A stretch of DNA of 64,000 nucleotides from Lumnitzera littorea (taxonomy: Eukaryota > Streptophyta > Magnoliopsida > Myrtales > Combretaceae): assembly GCA_024138015.1 (NCBI GenBank), contig JAMXBB010000010.1, positions 14,087,323 to 14,151,322 on the forward strand. Reading direction: 5' to 3'. Position 1 is the stretch's first letter. The number at the start of each line of letters is the position of its first letter. Under the pieces are notes generated by a model. The model worked only from the letters and a program-made list of their open reading frames with translations, was not told the origin of the DNA and ran no database searches. The translations under genes and the position numbers were made by a program. Positions 1-11,866 of the stretch are shown one piece after another.

Positions 1-782
1 AATATCCTTTTACATGTAAACATATATATATATATATATTATCTAATGTTTTAAATTTAGCAAGGAGTAAATGGCTTATTAATTATTACATGTTAATTTA
101 AGTAAGGGAAAGGGTAAATGTCCATTATGCCCTTAACTAGCTTATGGATCCATATCTTTGTAATCTTGACTCCAATCAACATGTATGCGTTGGAATGGAC
201 TTTTGATATAGTTGTTAGTCACAATTCTTATCGTATAACTTAGGAAATTTGATAACATGATCGAGTTGCTTCTAGTGGTCTTAAATCTTAACTTTTCACA
301 CACTTATTAGAAAATTATGTATTTTGCATTATTAGGATCCAAATTTTATATTTAATTTAACAAAATTACATTTTGCCATCAAGCTAGAGCAAAACTACAA
401 AAATACTCCTATATCACCAAATTTTACATTATAATACCCTATTTTGCTCAAGCTAATTTCTATTATAACTTCACATTTTTTATTTATATCTTCTTCATTG
501 CATAATAGCCTTAACATTTACATAAATTTCCATTTGAATCCATAAGATTTCAAAATTTCTAAATATACCATAATTTCCTAATAAGATACATTCTACAATA
601 CTACAACCATATGTTGCATGAGCAAATTCAGATGAGTTTCTAATTTTATTCATTAGTTATCCAATTAGTAACTATTTTAGTATCTTGGTTTTTTATTAAG
701 CATATCATGTGTTTTACTTGTGTGTAAATTATGGATAGGAAAAATACAGAGAATCCATTAAAACCAAATTAGAAGACTCAAT
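1..782. other. AT-rich intergenic DNA, no gene seen
   Basis: I see no supportable reading frame or element here. There is a short (AT)n run at about 21-39. The phrase about few-base stretches resembling LTR interiors elsewhere in the window (for example near 54,820) is suggestive only. The block lies just outside the left edge of the large duplicated segment. Confidence 0.5.
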
Positions 783-2055
783 TTTACTAGTTGAATCGAT
801 TTGGGTATTATACTCGAGTAAGAGAAATAATGTTTAGTTTTCTCCTCTTATTTAATGTGCTTCTAGAATTCAACACTCTAAATAATATGATTAGTCCAAA
901 GTTTTTAAAGAATCCAAAATTGGAGTTATTTTGATTTGCTTCTTAGTTATAATTGGAGTTTATTCACGATTAAATTGATATATCAAAGCAAAGTTCCTTT
1001 AATTGTCGAAATCTTTATGAATAACAAGCTACAATTGGATCATCTTACTTAGTAGAAAATAACAATTGCTTAAAGCTTTATTTAAGACGCATTTCAAAAG
1101 GTTTTGGAAGCTAAAACTTTATTTTAGAAAGCCATTCTATCAAGTTCTATTATATTGTTTTTTCGAAGATTTTCCATAAAGAAAGACATTAATTTCAATC
1201 ATTCCTTACTCCTCATGGGTTTTTGAAGGAAGCATCTGACTAATTCTTCGAATATTTATTTGATCAAAGTATTTTCTAGCCATTGGAATTAATTTATTGC
1301 CAAAACTTCATAGAATTTCTCTAACTTGTTGAACAAGAGAGGAACTTAACCTATTAGATAAGCTCAATCTTTTCTATAAATTGGAGTCTAGCTTAAGGTT
1401 AAGTACGATAGTTGAGTGATTTGTTTGTGTGATTGAGAATGTTAACTTTTCAAGATTAACAAGGAAAAGCTCACGTGTGTTTAGGAAATTTTCAACCAAG
1501 TGTTGGTTATGTTACGTAAGAATTGAGTACTTTTAAGAGAATTTATTTATGGAGAAGTGTAGTTGTAGCTGTTGTTTTTAACTCTCAAGTCATAAGTTTA
1601 AGAAGTTAGTGGTGCTGTTTGTGAGAAGTGTTTTAAGAGGTAGACTACAAGAGTTTGAAAGAATGCCAAAAAAGTACAAGGATTTAGAATTAGAAGAAGC
1701 CTCTATTTGTGATTCTTGAGAGTAGACGTATTCCCAAAGACTCATTATACTTGATTTTTAAACTAATTTTAGACAATTCTTGGTGGTTAATATAGTAGTG
1801 CTAATAGAGAGGATTGATGCATAAAGTGGAAACTCTATATATGTAAACTCAATTTTTTTCCTCTCTCATTATTGATTTTATCTATTTGCTTATTATTTAC
1901 TTGGTTTCTTTCGAGTTTTTAGGTATTCAATAGTTTTATGCACTACTCTATTGTTAAAGTGTTTTTGTAAGTAAATTCAAATGGGACTTATTATAAAACT
2001 AGACAAAGGTTTTATGACAACTAATTTACCCTCCTCTTAGTTGCATACATTAGGA
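783..2055 (+). repeat. Putative 5' LTR region of Copia-1 (copy 1)
   Basis: This stretch lies directly upstream of a primer-binding-site-like sequence and a Copia gag remnant, which is where a 5' LTR should be. It matches 21,107-22,359. No matching 3' LTR was found, so the exact LTR boundaries are not proven. No long reading frame is present. Confidence 0.5.
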
Positions 2056-2063
2056 CCTAAAAT

Positions 2064-2075
2064 TGGTATAGATCC
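2064..2075 (+). promoter_or_regulatory. Primer-binding-site-like sequence of Copia-1
   Basis: TGGTATAGATCC resembles the usual plant initiator-Met-tRNA PBS TGGTATCAGAGC. It sits about 25-40 bases before the gag remnant. The copy at 22,368 reads TGGTATAGAG, closer to the consensus. Confidence 0.5.
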
Positions 2076-2149
2076 TAAGCTTTTTATTGAGCAAGAGATC
2101 ATGGCAACCAATGGTATATGCTTAACTTAGAGAAATCTACTTTGCATCC

Positions 2150-2830
2150 TCCATAGTTTGTTGGAGATAATTTTGTCTATTGGAAATGCATAATAGAGAT
2201 GTTTATCAAAGCAATGAAACCATGTGTAGCTAATGATCATGAATGGGTCTTTTGTTCCTACTTATGGTTCTACAAGTGAAATTAAGAAAAAAAAAAAAGG
2301 AGTTTGATTTATAAAATTAAAGTGTCACTAAATTACAAGTCTAAGCATATGCTATTCTATGTTATACATTCATCCGAGTTCAATTATGTAAATGGTAAAA
2401 CAATATAAGATAAACTTGGAGCCACACATCAACGAGACTCATAAGCAAAGGAAAGCAAAATGAACACATTAACCTAAGACTACGAATTATTTAAAATGAA
2501 CCAAGGTGAAAAGATTTAACAAATAAATGTAAGATTAAAAGACATTGTTAATGACTAATCTCTGGATAATTTATGTCAAAACAGTGAAAGATTCTTATGT
2601 TTCTTCATCAATTGTAGGATGCGAAAAGGATAGCAATTAAAGAGGCTAAAGATTTAAAAACTCTTCCTATTGAAAACTTATTCTCTTTATTGATGTCTTA
2701 TGAAACCAGGATAAGAGTGATCAAGCAATGAAATAGAATATTGCTTTCAAAACAAAAAAACCATATTCCTCTAATGATAATGATGATGAACTAGCTCTCT
2801 TCATAAGGAAATTCTAAAAGTAATAGGTCA
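2150..2830 (+). pseudogene. Copia-1 gag remnant (UBN2-type), copy 1
   Basis: The capsid-like gag of a Ty1/copia element, which would form the virus-like particle. Recognisable pieces in order are FVGDNFVYWK and EMFIKAMKPC near 2,155-2,235, then DYELFKMNQGEK near 2,480-2,515, then KRIAIKEAKDL and LFSLLMSYETR near 2,620-2,710. These match the plant UBN2 gag family. In-frame stops follow GEKI (ATT TAA) and VND (GAC TAA), and a poly-A tract near 2,287 breaks the frame. No pol follows: the element is cut off after about 2,830. The copy at 22,447-23,100 carries the same two stops. Confidence 0.75.
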
Positions 2831-3650
2831 TATCAAGAACAGACAAAGGCAACAGTATCGGGGTAGGCCCAAGCTTATAGAAACCTTAAAGTGAAAGGTG
2901 ATAAAATGTGAAAAAAAAAAAAACTAGAACAAGAAAACAAGATAAACAAGCAAACCACGGATGATTCTAAGGATGTGATGCATAAAGGAAACTCCATAAA
3001 CTTATAAAACTAACTTAATATGACACACGAGTAGCTCGATGACCTAGTCGTACTTAAGGGTTAGGATAAGAGTAAGAAAAGAGAGATAAGCACACTAGCT
3101 CACGAAAGAGAAGTATATTCAATATCAAATGATTGTTGTGGCTACATATTACAAAGGATGTTTACACCCAAAAACTTAGGGCATCCTACTTAAAATGGAA
3201 AAGACCAAAAGGAGTATTGTTTAAAAGAAGTATTGTCTAAAGAGCAATAAAGGATACAAATGAGAAATCAAAGTAAATTAGTGATTGGTGCAACAAGATC
3301 CTTTCATGTAGAACTAGATACGTAGCATTCAGTCATTGAGGGCACTTTTGGCAGAAACAGACAAGTAGTATGGTCGGGATGGGGGTTGCCAAGTCGAAGG
3401 TATTGAGCATACCTAAGGGACCTTTCAAGACATGTGGGTTCCGATACATACTAGGTTGTTAGCACCAATACTGTTGAGCTATAGGTAGTATGGTTATGGT
3501 CTAGTAAACATGTGAAAAGTACCAAGCTATTAGTAGAGCATACTTCAAGTCGGCACTTAATTACTGACAAATGAAAAGTTACTCGGCTAGGCATGTGGAG
3601 TTTGTCGACAGAAAGGGTTAGCTCAGCCTCGGTAAGAGTTGGCTGGAACA
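2831..3650. repeat. LTR-like segment F, copy 1
   Basis: A non-coding block repeated at 23,101-23,924. Its texture (short GAATACT/AAGGATG phrases followed by GTCGG/CTCGG-rich phrases) resembles the family-C LTR but is not the same sequence. The minus-strand reading frame at 3,451-3,651 has no family resemblance that I recognise. It may be an LTR remnant of another gypsy element. Confidence 0.4.
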
Positions 3651-3714
3651 ATAGAATTCACTTTATTAGTCCTTTAAGACCTTAAGCTCAAGCTCAAGTT
3701 AAAGGTTCAATTGT

Positions 3715-4189
3715 TTGATTCTTATCATTACTCCTTTGCTATTGGTATAGCCTTATACCTTTCTACACTCCCATCTAATTTATATTTTACTTTGAAAACC
3801 CACTTACGATCAATACCCACTTTTCGTTTAGGTAAAGTGGTCAATTCCCATATGTCATTAGCTTCTAAAGTGTCTAATTCTTTTTTCATTACTTGTTTCC
3901 ATTCACTATGCTTTATTGCCTATAAATAAGTGTATGGTTCTTGAATAGCTAACATGTTAGCAAAGGACATAACATATTTAGATGGTAAATGTTCAAAATG
4001 TTTTGATGAAAACAAATGATATTTAATAATGGAAATACTAAAGTTGATTGAGGCATCATTAGAGTTTTTAGCTTAGATTAAGTGATCAAAGTCCTAATGC
4101 CATTGTAGTGTAGTCCTAGTTCTAGAGGACCTACAAAGCTTAAGGACAAACTAATTATCATTAAAAGCCTAAGGCAGAGAAGAATCAAT
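3715..4189 (-). pseudogene. Copia-2 reverse transcriptase, N-terminal fragment
   Basis: Minus-strand translation gives, in order, SFANMLAIQEPYTYL, a stop, AIKHSEWKQVMKKELDTLEA, then NDIWELTTLPKR, KWVFKVKYKLDGSVERYKA. This is the start of the Ty1/copia reverse transcriptase domain (EW..AM..EL..L..N.TWELV.LP, then KW.YK.K...DG.VERYKAR). The reading stops soon after, before the catalytic YVDD block. The fragment belongs to the same minus-strand element as 5,066-7,771 and is separated from it by the family-C LTR. The corresponding region is deleted in duplication copy 2. Confidence 0.85.
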
Positions 4190-5065
4190 ACGTCTTTGAG
4201 GTCGGACATATGGAGAAATACCATAATGTAGTGAATTGAAAGAAAATAAAGAAGATTAGCACAACCTAGATAGTTATCAACTGGATATGATATACCAATT
4301 GATTCTACTCAGCCTACAATACACCAAATATGATTTACCGATCCGAACTATAGGGTCATTCACCACTATTCCTTACTAAAGGGAATAGATAAGAGTTAGA
4401 GGGATAGTGAGAATACTAAGGTTGCTCAAAAGGGAAACTTATATTAATTTTGATAATCAAAAGTGATATCTAAGTACAATAAATGGAGTTTATATATTAG
4501 CTCCACTAAAGTTACAAGCATACATGGAAAAGATAAAAAGATAATTTACAATTGAGATACAAGAATGATACTAAAAAGGCTAAAAAAGATAAAGAATATT
4601 ATGTACAAAAAAAGTAAAGAATTCTTTGAAATGTTGTGCCAAAAGACACATGTCACATAGTGGCTGGCGTTCTGAAATATGGTATAATTCAAATGAAATG
4701 AAGAAAAGAGAGTCTGTAGTCAGAACCGACTTGATCTGGATTAAGTCAGAACTTAGTCAATCAATCACTAGAGAATATTTGGCTTAGACTAGGATTGGGT
4801 GCAAGTGGTCGACTGGGAGTTTGGCTCGGATAGTCGCTTAAGGTTAGTCAGCTCGAATGTTGTTTGTGTTATGCCACGTCAACTCGATAACTTCAGAAAT
4901 TATGCTAGCACACATGAGAGCTCGGCATTCAAGTCGATAGTAGAGTGAAACATGGAGGTCGGGATAGGAATTCTTATCTTTGATGGGACTTTGAGCTAAT
5001 ATTCTCCACGTGATTCCTTAGAGTCCTCGAGCTCGGCTACACATAATTGGTCTAAAAAGTTGATT
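4190..5065 (-). mobile_element. Solo LTR of gypsy family C inserted in Copia-2
   Basis: This stretch matches 20,262-21,096, which is the 5' LTR of a gypsy element with a PBS and gag-pol beside it, and the split copy at 23,925-24,279 plus 32,835-33,250. It sits between two parts of one Copia-2 pol and has no gypsy coding sequence of its own, so it is best read as a solo LTR. Orientation is inferred from the copy with the PBS. The ends and any target-site duplication are not clean. Confidence 0.65.
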
Positions 5066-6560
5066 CCTATTAAGAATTAGATGAAACATATGGTGAGGTA
5101 ATTTCTAATGATGAACTAAAGCATGGAACAGATGAATTAGAATGATCAAAGGATAATAGAGTCTCAAACGAAATAGAAGGAACAACAAATGAGGGTAAAC
5201 AATTAAGAACTCCAAACATGCAATTGTTATTACGAAATGGAAAGATATTTTCAAAGAAAATACATCTTGGCTGACAACAATTTAATTATAAAAAATATTA
5301 TATACCTTGTATCCGTTTTAATTACTTGCAAACCTAAGAAAACACATTTTCCACCTTTAGGCTCAAACTTGTCAAGAGCATTTGAAAGTTTAGCTATGTA
5401 TAACACAAAGATCCCATAACCCGAAAATTGTCATAATTTGGTTTTCTATGAAAGAGCATTTCATATGGGGATTTCCAATCAAGATTTTGCATAGGCATGA
5501 GGTTAATAAGAAAGATAGTTGTAAGAATATGCTCTCCTCAAAATTTGTTAGGCAAATTTGCATGAATTTGCAAAGCCCTTGATGTTCAAGTAAATGATGC
5601 TACTTTCTCTCAACTCTCTTGTTTTGCTGATATGGTCCTTAAACATCAATGTGAAGTGATTCAACTGTGAAAGAAGTTGTACTAGCAAAGGAAGAAAATG
5701 GAAGTCTATGGACTTTAGCTTCTTGACAAGTAAAGCAAAGGAATTTAGACAATTTCAAATTTTTGCAATGTTCCAAATATTTGAGCTTAGAAAGAGATGT
5801 ATGTCTTAAACCTTCATGAATAAGCTATATGGCTTTATTCTCACTAAAAGCAACAATAAAAGAAGACAAAGACTAATACAAATCTCTTAAAGAACTAGTA
5901 CCACAAGAGAATGCAAAGCTTAGTACATAAAGTCCATTCTTAATCCTCATTGATGTTATCAATTTGTCTAATTTCAAATCCTAAAATTGACATGAAAGGG
6001 TATTAAAGGTAGCCTTTAAAGGATGGGTTATAAGTAATCTGTGAACCAAAAGCAAGTTATGGGTAAATTTGGAAACATAAAACACACAATCTATTATTAG
6101 CTATGGTGAAAGCTTAATAAGACCAACATGATTTACAAACAGAGATGAAGTATCAAGTAGTTTAACAATAATAGGTTTAGAAAGTATTTGGACATCACAA
6201 AGCAAATGAAAGGGAGAGGTTGTGTGGTCTATTACCCTAATGTCAACTATCTAAAGATCCACATTTTTATTTAAAGAAGTAAAGCATGAAGTTGAGTCAA
6301 TAGAAGTATCTACTCAACAAACAACATTCGCTACAACTGTAACTTCCTCCTTTTCTTTCATCATACTCATCATTTCTTGACAAAGTGTTTGGAGAAATTG
6401 TTTATCAACTGACTTAGCATTCTATTCCAAAACCGGTTGATCCATTTCATCAAATGGAGTATCATACACTTGGCTCTACCAACAATAAGAAGTCAAAGCA
6501 AACTGTTCATTACTCTTTTGACCAACACGCTTCCCTTTATACCAGTCAGGGTAGTCAATC
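5066..6560 (-). pseudogene. Copia-2 protease and integrase remnant, copy 1
   Basis: Minus-strand pol of a Ty1/copia element. The integrase C-terminal part is readable from about 5,750 down to 5,240: NLPNKF-like, then NQDLDWKSPYEMLF, RKPNYDNF, ALDKFEPKGGKCVFLG-like. This matches the copia integrase tail (KSPYE.L..KKP.Y..L..FGC). The pre-integrase/protease part lies at about 5,770-6,300. Compared with copy 2, about 260 bases holding the catalytic integrase core are missing at about 5,627. Many stops and frameshifts are present. Confidence 0.75.
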
Positions 6561-7400
6561 AACTTAAAACATGACTCACTAATGTGCCCTTCCACCTTAT
6601 AATCCTTACCAAACTACCCTCTTTTTGACTTTCTTTCTATCTACAAAATTTTTACTACTAACACCTTTATTACTATTTGTAGTAAAAAAGGTTGACATTT
6701 CTGTATCCAAACTAAAACCAGCTGTGATCTGCCTTTGTTTCTCTACTAGTTGGATCAAATAAAAGGCTCTATTCATGGAAGGCAAAGGTTCCATCGAAAG
6801 AATTTGGTTACAAAGACTCTCATATACTTCATTTAATCCCATAAAAAATTGCACTAATCTATTATGTGATTTGAACTCCATAACTCTTTCCTTCAAACCA
6901 CTAATACAATAATCAAGTCTACCACCTTCACATGAAGGATATGCATGAAGCTCATTCAATTCGTCTCAAAACTGCCTAAGTTTATTATAATACGTGCTCA
7001 ATGATTCATTATTTTGCTTAAGATTTACAATCTCACATTACAATTGGAATCTTATTGGACCACTTGCTAATCTGTACTGTTCCTTAACTTCTTTCCACAA
7101 CTCTAGAGTAGATCATGTATAGAGGAAATTATGAGATAAATCAGCAATCATCGAGTCCAACAACCAACACCGAACCATGTAATCACATCTATTCCACTTG
7201 ATTAGGTCTAGTGAGTTGTCTTATGGTTTAGCGATGGATCCATCAATGAACCTTATTTTCATCTTCATACCTAACCTTAGGCGAATAGACTTGCTCCAAG
7301 AAAGGTAATTACTACTATCAAACACTATATTACCAATTGAAATCGTAGGATTACCAAATCTAGATTAGTAATAAGGATCATTAATCACAGATCCAGCCAT
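6561..7400 (-). pseudogene. Copia-2 gag remnant, copy 1
   Basis: Nearly complete copia gag of the Retrotran_gag_3 type. From the 5' end (about 7,400) it reads MAGSVIND, then FDSSNYLSWSKSIRLRL, KIRFIDGSIAKP, and near 6,959-6,606 VQFFMGLNEVYESLCNQILS, MEPLPSMNRAFYLIQ, VEKQRQITAGF. A decayed zinc-knuckle segment follows at about 6,540-6,600: GHISESCFKL then YPDWYKGK, with the leading CxxC lost. Several in-frame stops occur. It starts about 110 bases from the Copia-2 5' LTR, as expected. Confidence 0.85.
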
Positions 7401-7508
7401 ATTAATGAATTTTTATTATAGCAAAGAATGAAGAAAATACTACAAAAATTGAATTCAAAGATACAATCAAGTAATGAAATTGGTATCTAAAAACCCATTC
7501 TTATACCA

Positions 7509-7771
7509 TGTAAAATTTCTAAGTATATAGCTAGAAGATCTCTATTCAAGCAATCATCGAGAAAGAGTCTATGATTTTGTGGAAAAAAAAAATGAGCTAT
7601 TTATCTTTTGTTTTATTACTTTGTATAAGCATTTATACAATCCTACTATTAATCGTAACTAACAAAACTAACTAAGACTAATACAATATTAATAGCTGTG
7701 CATTCACTAATAAGTCTTGTGCATCTACCCCTAGTCTATTCAATAAACTAATGAAATAAGTAATCTTGACA
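7509..7771 (-). repeat. Copia-2 5' LTR, copy 1
   Basis: A 263-bp block starting TGTAAAATTT on the plus strand (TGTCAAATTT in copy 2) and ending ATCTTGACA, so the copy-2 ends form a short inverted repeat TGTCAA/TTGACA. Immediately to its left, minus-strand TGGTATAAGAA lies where the PBS should be, followed by the gag start. Matches 35,323-35,583. Confidence 0.7.
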
Positions 7772-8801
7772 ATTTAATGAGGTAGATAAATACTGAATAA
7801 TTTGGTATAAACTTTATTAAGTTGAAAAAAGAAAAAAAAAAAAGCACCTTCAAAAAATTATTAAATGATTCATTTTTAAAACATTTAAGACAGGTAACTA
7901 TTACAGCACTAATTAAGATCGTTAATACTTATCTACATTTTACTCTATATATTGTCTATCTATTTAAATATGGTCCTACACATTTATGATCGTTAGTTGT
8001 AATAATCTTTTTATTAAATGGGTAGAAATCGGCGTATTACTTGAAAAGGTAATTTAGCAACTTCGTGTCGAGCGCCGCAACCTTTCTTTTAAATGGCCAA
8101 CCTGTGGGGGACAAGGCCGACTTTGTCTTCAACTTCTTCTGTCCTCTTTCTAAATAATTATTAGAACGAGGTTCACGCTTTGCTGCTGTTCTCAAAATGC
8201 GATACTTCCTATTATAGTTTTCATCTTATTAGATATTAAAAAAAAAAAAATGCACAAAAAATATTGTAAAATGTTATGCTTTAGGTCCCATTCACTTCCT
8301 TTGTCAACCACTTAAATTATTTCTTTCTTTCGGTTTCTCTTTTTGTTTTCTTTCCTTTTTTTTTTTCGAATGCATATTTATGTTCTTGTAATTATACATG
8401 GAGATGATGCAAAAGTCCCTATCCGAATTGTGTATTTCTTTCTAATTTCTTATGTAAAGTTTGAATTTGCTAATTTTTATATCTAATTAAACTTTTATAG
8501 TGAAATTTACTATTTTAATTCTAATTGTTTATATTCACATGTTTTTTCTCTAATATACATTATCACGTTATCTTTCCTCAAAATAACAAAGAAAGTAAAT
8601 CTAATAAGTAAAAATCCTATTAAATATGATATTTCACAACTCCAAATTTAGACTTAAAATTTGAAAAGTAGAAATTTTATTAGATATGACATTTAGTAAT
8701 TTTAAACTTTACTTATTAAATTAGGAAAACACTTATGATTCAAGTAATATTTTTGATATCAACCCTTATTTTATGTGTGTGTATATGTATATATATGTAT
8801 A
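7772..8801. other. AT-rich flank of Copia-2, no gene seen
   Basis: Shared with copy 2 (35,584-36,640). Holds homopolymer A and T runs and a short GC-richer patch at about 8,065-8,125 (GTGGGGGACAAGGCCGA) that is conserved in copy 2 but has no open frame. I cannot assign a function. Confidence 0.4.
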
Positions 8802-9160
8802 TCCATATTATTAAAACAAATGAGACCTTAAGTAACCACTTTTCTTAAAATTACATATTTATCCTTTATTTACTACTATTTAACAAAAAAAAACTACTAA
8901 TAAAATAAATTATTAAAATTATAACTAATGGATAAATATATTCATTTACTCATTTTCTCTCTATTTATTTATTTATTTATTTTCTCTAACTTTGTCAACT
9001 CTTCTACTAACTGCACCTATATCTCTTTTTTCTTTTTTCCACTTTTTTTACTCTCCCATTAAGTGTACTTACATCTCTTTCTCTCTCTCTCTCCTCATTT
9101 TGTATTTTTTTATTTTGTATTTTTTGCATACGTAATGAGTACAAGTAAATCGATCGCTAG
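8802..9160 (+). mobile_element. Putative non-autonomous Helitron
   Basis: A 359-bp segment present in duplication copy 1 and absent from copy 2. It begins TCCATATTATTAAAAC and ends CGATCGCTAG, and is flanked by A on the left and T on the right. These are the Helitron rules (5'-TC, CTRR-3', insertion between A and T, no target-site duplication). It has no coding capacity and contains a pyrimidine-rich tract with (CT)n. The expected hairpin just inside the 3' end is weak: only a short palindrome TACGTA is seen. Confidence 0.6.

Positions 9161-9187
<27 letters not shown>
9161..9187. repeat. (TA)n microsatellite
   Basis: A pure TA run directly after the right end of the putative Helitron. Confidence 0.9.
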
Positions 9188-9192
<5 letters not shown>

Positions 9193-9430
9193 ACTATTAG
9201 TGGGTTTTTTTTTTTTTTCAGAAAACCAATCCCTCCCTTTTACACATGGCACAGAAAGGAGCCCCTAGAACTTGATTTTCCTGTAGCAGTAGTCGGATTG
9301 ATAATTGATTTGGAATAATTAATAATGTAACTGAATTGAAGTAATTGATAACTTTCAGGAAATTAGTATGTACTAGCATTGTGTTCACAGAAGTGAAACA
9401 AACAAAGCAACAAAAACGTGTGTACAATAT

Positions 9431-9827
9431 GTGTACCTGGTGCTCTTCTTCCACCTACAGACACGGTCCAGTGTCCTTGGCCTTCAATTGAAGGACCAAA
9501 TGCCAAAACCACGTTCATAGAAAGATCTTTCTACGCGTGAACATCCTTCTTGAATTGTCCTATGTTAGTATTTCCTCTTTTAGTGTTGTGCCGCAGTTGG
9601 CTGGTTTCTGCCCCCACATGACACGAATACGCATATAAAACGCTAGTCGCGTAACCAAACTCACGTTTCTTTGATAGTGCTTTTACTCTTGGTGTTCTTT
9701 TCGATCCAATCACTGTACGCTTCACCGCTCCACCAGAAATTTCCTTCACCCTATCGTACTCTAGCGTGGTAATTTCCACACAGTAAATAACCAATTTAAA
9801 AATATATGAAATTAGAAATATAGTCAT
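9431..9827 (-). pseudogene. Unidentified reading frame, copy 1
   Basis: A minus-strand frame with unusual composition for the window. It includes VKRTVIGSKRTP, EFGYATSVLYAYSCHVGAE, RGNTNIGQFKKDVHA, a stop, then NVVLAFGPSIEGQGHW and VGGRRAPG. After GGRRAP the DNA reads ACCAG then GTACAC, a good 5' splice site. Copy 2 (36,960-37,321) keeps the frame open where this copy has the stop. I do not recognise the protein. The plus strand also carries a partly open frame behind a CTACAG acceptor, so the coding strand is not settled. It may be a captured exon of a host gene. Confidence 0.35.
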
Positions 9828-10019
9828 TATACATCGGTTATTTCTAAGCTATTTTGGTTTTTTGACACACGTATTATAGGCGAAGACACCCTTGAATATG
9901 GATTAGTTTTAAAACCTTTTTTTTTTTCTTTTGTTATTGGTAATTTCAAAACTTTCTATACAATGCAATTAACCCTTACACTGTTTCTTATATACATAAT
10001 TCTCAATGGCCTATATAAT

Positions 10020-11866
10020 ATGGTCACTTCTCCACTATTCTCTCGTTAGGATGGAGCGTAAAGGAGCTTAAAAAAATAATAGTTATAAAAAGAAATACAA
10101 ATTTGAGCAAGAAGAATGGGTGGACTATACAATTCATGAATAAATTTTTAAAGACCCTTCATTTGAATAGATGTTATATTGTAACAAATTATTATTATTA
10201 CTATTACTACCTACCTTGAGTATCCATTCTTTTCAAACCTCGTGCCCATCTTAAATCATTGCTAAAGCTCGAACTGCCATCACGGCAACAATCCTCCTCC
10301 TCAAATGAACATATGCACTACCAACATTCCGTGGGAAAGAAGGGAATAGGCTATAAACCTCCTATAGCTTCTACATTTGATAGAAATCCACAAAGCGGTT
10401 CATTCCCCTTTGTAAATTTATGTGGCTCTTCAAATGCATGAATTTGATCTTGGTTAAAATTACTATTATTATCTCACCACTCTCCTTACAAAATCCTTAT
10501 AAGGCTTTTGGACGGCTAATTTGACCTTATATGCCATACATAACTGAGTTGTTTACTTTTGTCTTAGGCAAATTATGGTTGTTGGTTACTTCTTATGTCA
10601 TGGGCATAGCATGAGATTCATATACTTTAGTTCTATTTTAATCGCCATAATTTAATTTAAGTCTAAAATTATGTTCAAGTGGAGGTAAGTTAATTTCACA
10701 TATTCGAAAATTTTCCTACACCACAACATTTACACAATCATGTTGTACAAATAACAACTGTGCTTAGTATCACTATTGTCGTTTATGGGTATGACAAGAT
10801 AGTAAACTCTACCAACTTCTTCAATCAAATAGCTATGGACCAACTCAACTTGATAGGAAATTTTACCGAATAACTACTTGTAGTTTATATTAGTTAAAAC
10901 TACAACTACCTGAACCAAATGCTTCTCATAAACACCTTCCATTATCTCCATCCACTATATTTCTATATACAACATAAACTACTCTAACTTCATTAGGTAT
11001 TGCCATCTGATGAATCAATAACATATTACACATAACTGGTTAAGATTATGGAAACATAACTCAAATACACTTACACAACAACCCATTAGTACTCATCTAG
11101 AAAACACAATCAAATGCAACAAAAGTTCCTTCCATAATAGTGACAAAAACTGTAAAATTTGTCTACAAATCAACTAAAATGTTGAAAGCCAAGAATGCAA
11201 TGGAATCCTAATTTAGCTCTATTAACATGCACAAATATTATCAAAACAACATTAAAGGGCAAAAAATTGCTATGTGAATGTACTATATGTGTATGTGTGT
11301 GTGTATAGGGAGTGAGAGGAGAATCATTTAGATAGGCAAAATAAAGATAGAATTTAGCATCCAAGGATGGACACGCATGTTTGTTGAAGTGTAATTTTGT
11401 TTTCAAGATGATTTTTCAAATTTAGGTGTAGATTAAGAGAGAGAAAGTTGCACTTTTCAGTTTTTTAGAGAGAGAAAATGGAGGAAAAATGGGAAAGAAG
11501 AATGCAAGATTATGACTTAAAGTCAAGATTCCCTTGTAGTTTGAAATAGTGACTTCAAAGTCGATATTTCATGTATGATATTTTTAACTTTTTTTCTTTA
11601 TGTAGGTGCCATATATGACATAGTAATATTGTGGAAATACCTAGTATTTGTGAATTTAAATAAGATTTTAATAAACTAGTAGATGTGCACTTGCAATGCA
11701 TGTGCTACATTTAAATATAGCAATATAATAAATTTAAAAGATAATATAGTTACTACTCGGTTAAATTATATTTGGCCAATGTTTAAAGCAAGAAAAAAAA
11801 AATAATACATAAACACTTTTAAAACTCCACAATTTGTAGCAATAATTACCTATTAGTTAAATGACA
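10020..11866. repeat. Dispersed repeat D, copy D1
   Basis: Related sequences occur at 37,560-39,320, 41,985-43,004 and 43,562-44,945. Shared landmarks are the CTACACCRCAACAYTTACACAA block, CACCTTCCATTATCTCCATC, a microsatellite-rich stretch, AGGTGCCATATATGA, and ACTAGTRGA followed by GCATTTAAATATAGC-like sequence. No protein family is recognisable. In D1 and D2 a family-E LTR begins inside the repeat, right after GCAATAATTACCTATTAGTTAA. Its class is unknown; a non-autonomous element is likely. Confidence 0.55.

Noticed and set aside
11276..11310. (TG)n tract read as part of a minus-strand peptide
   Set aside because: Microsatellite translation inside repeat D; not a gene.
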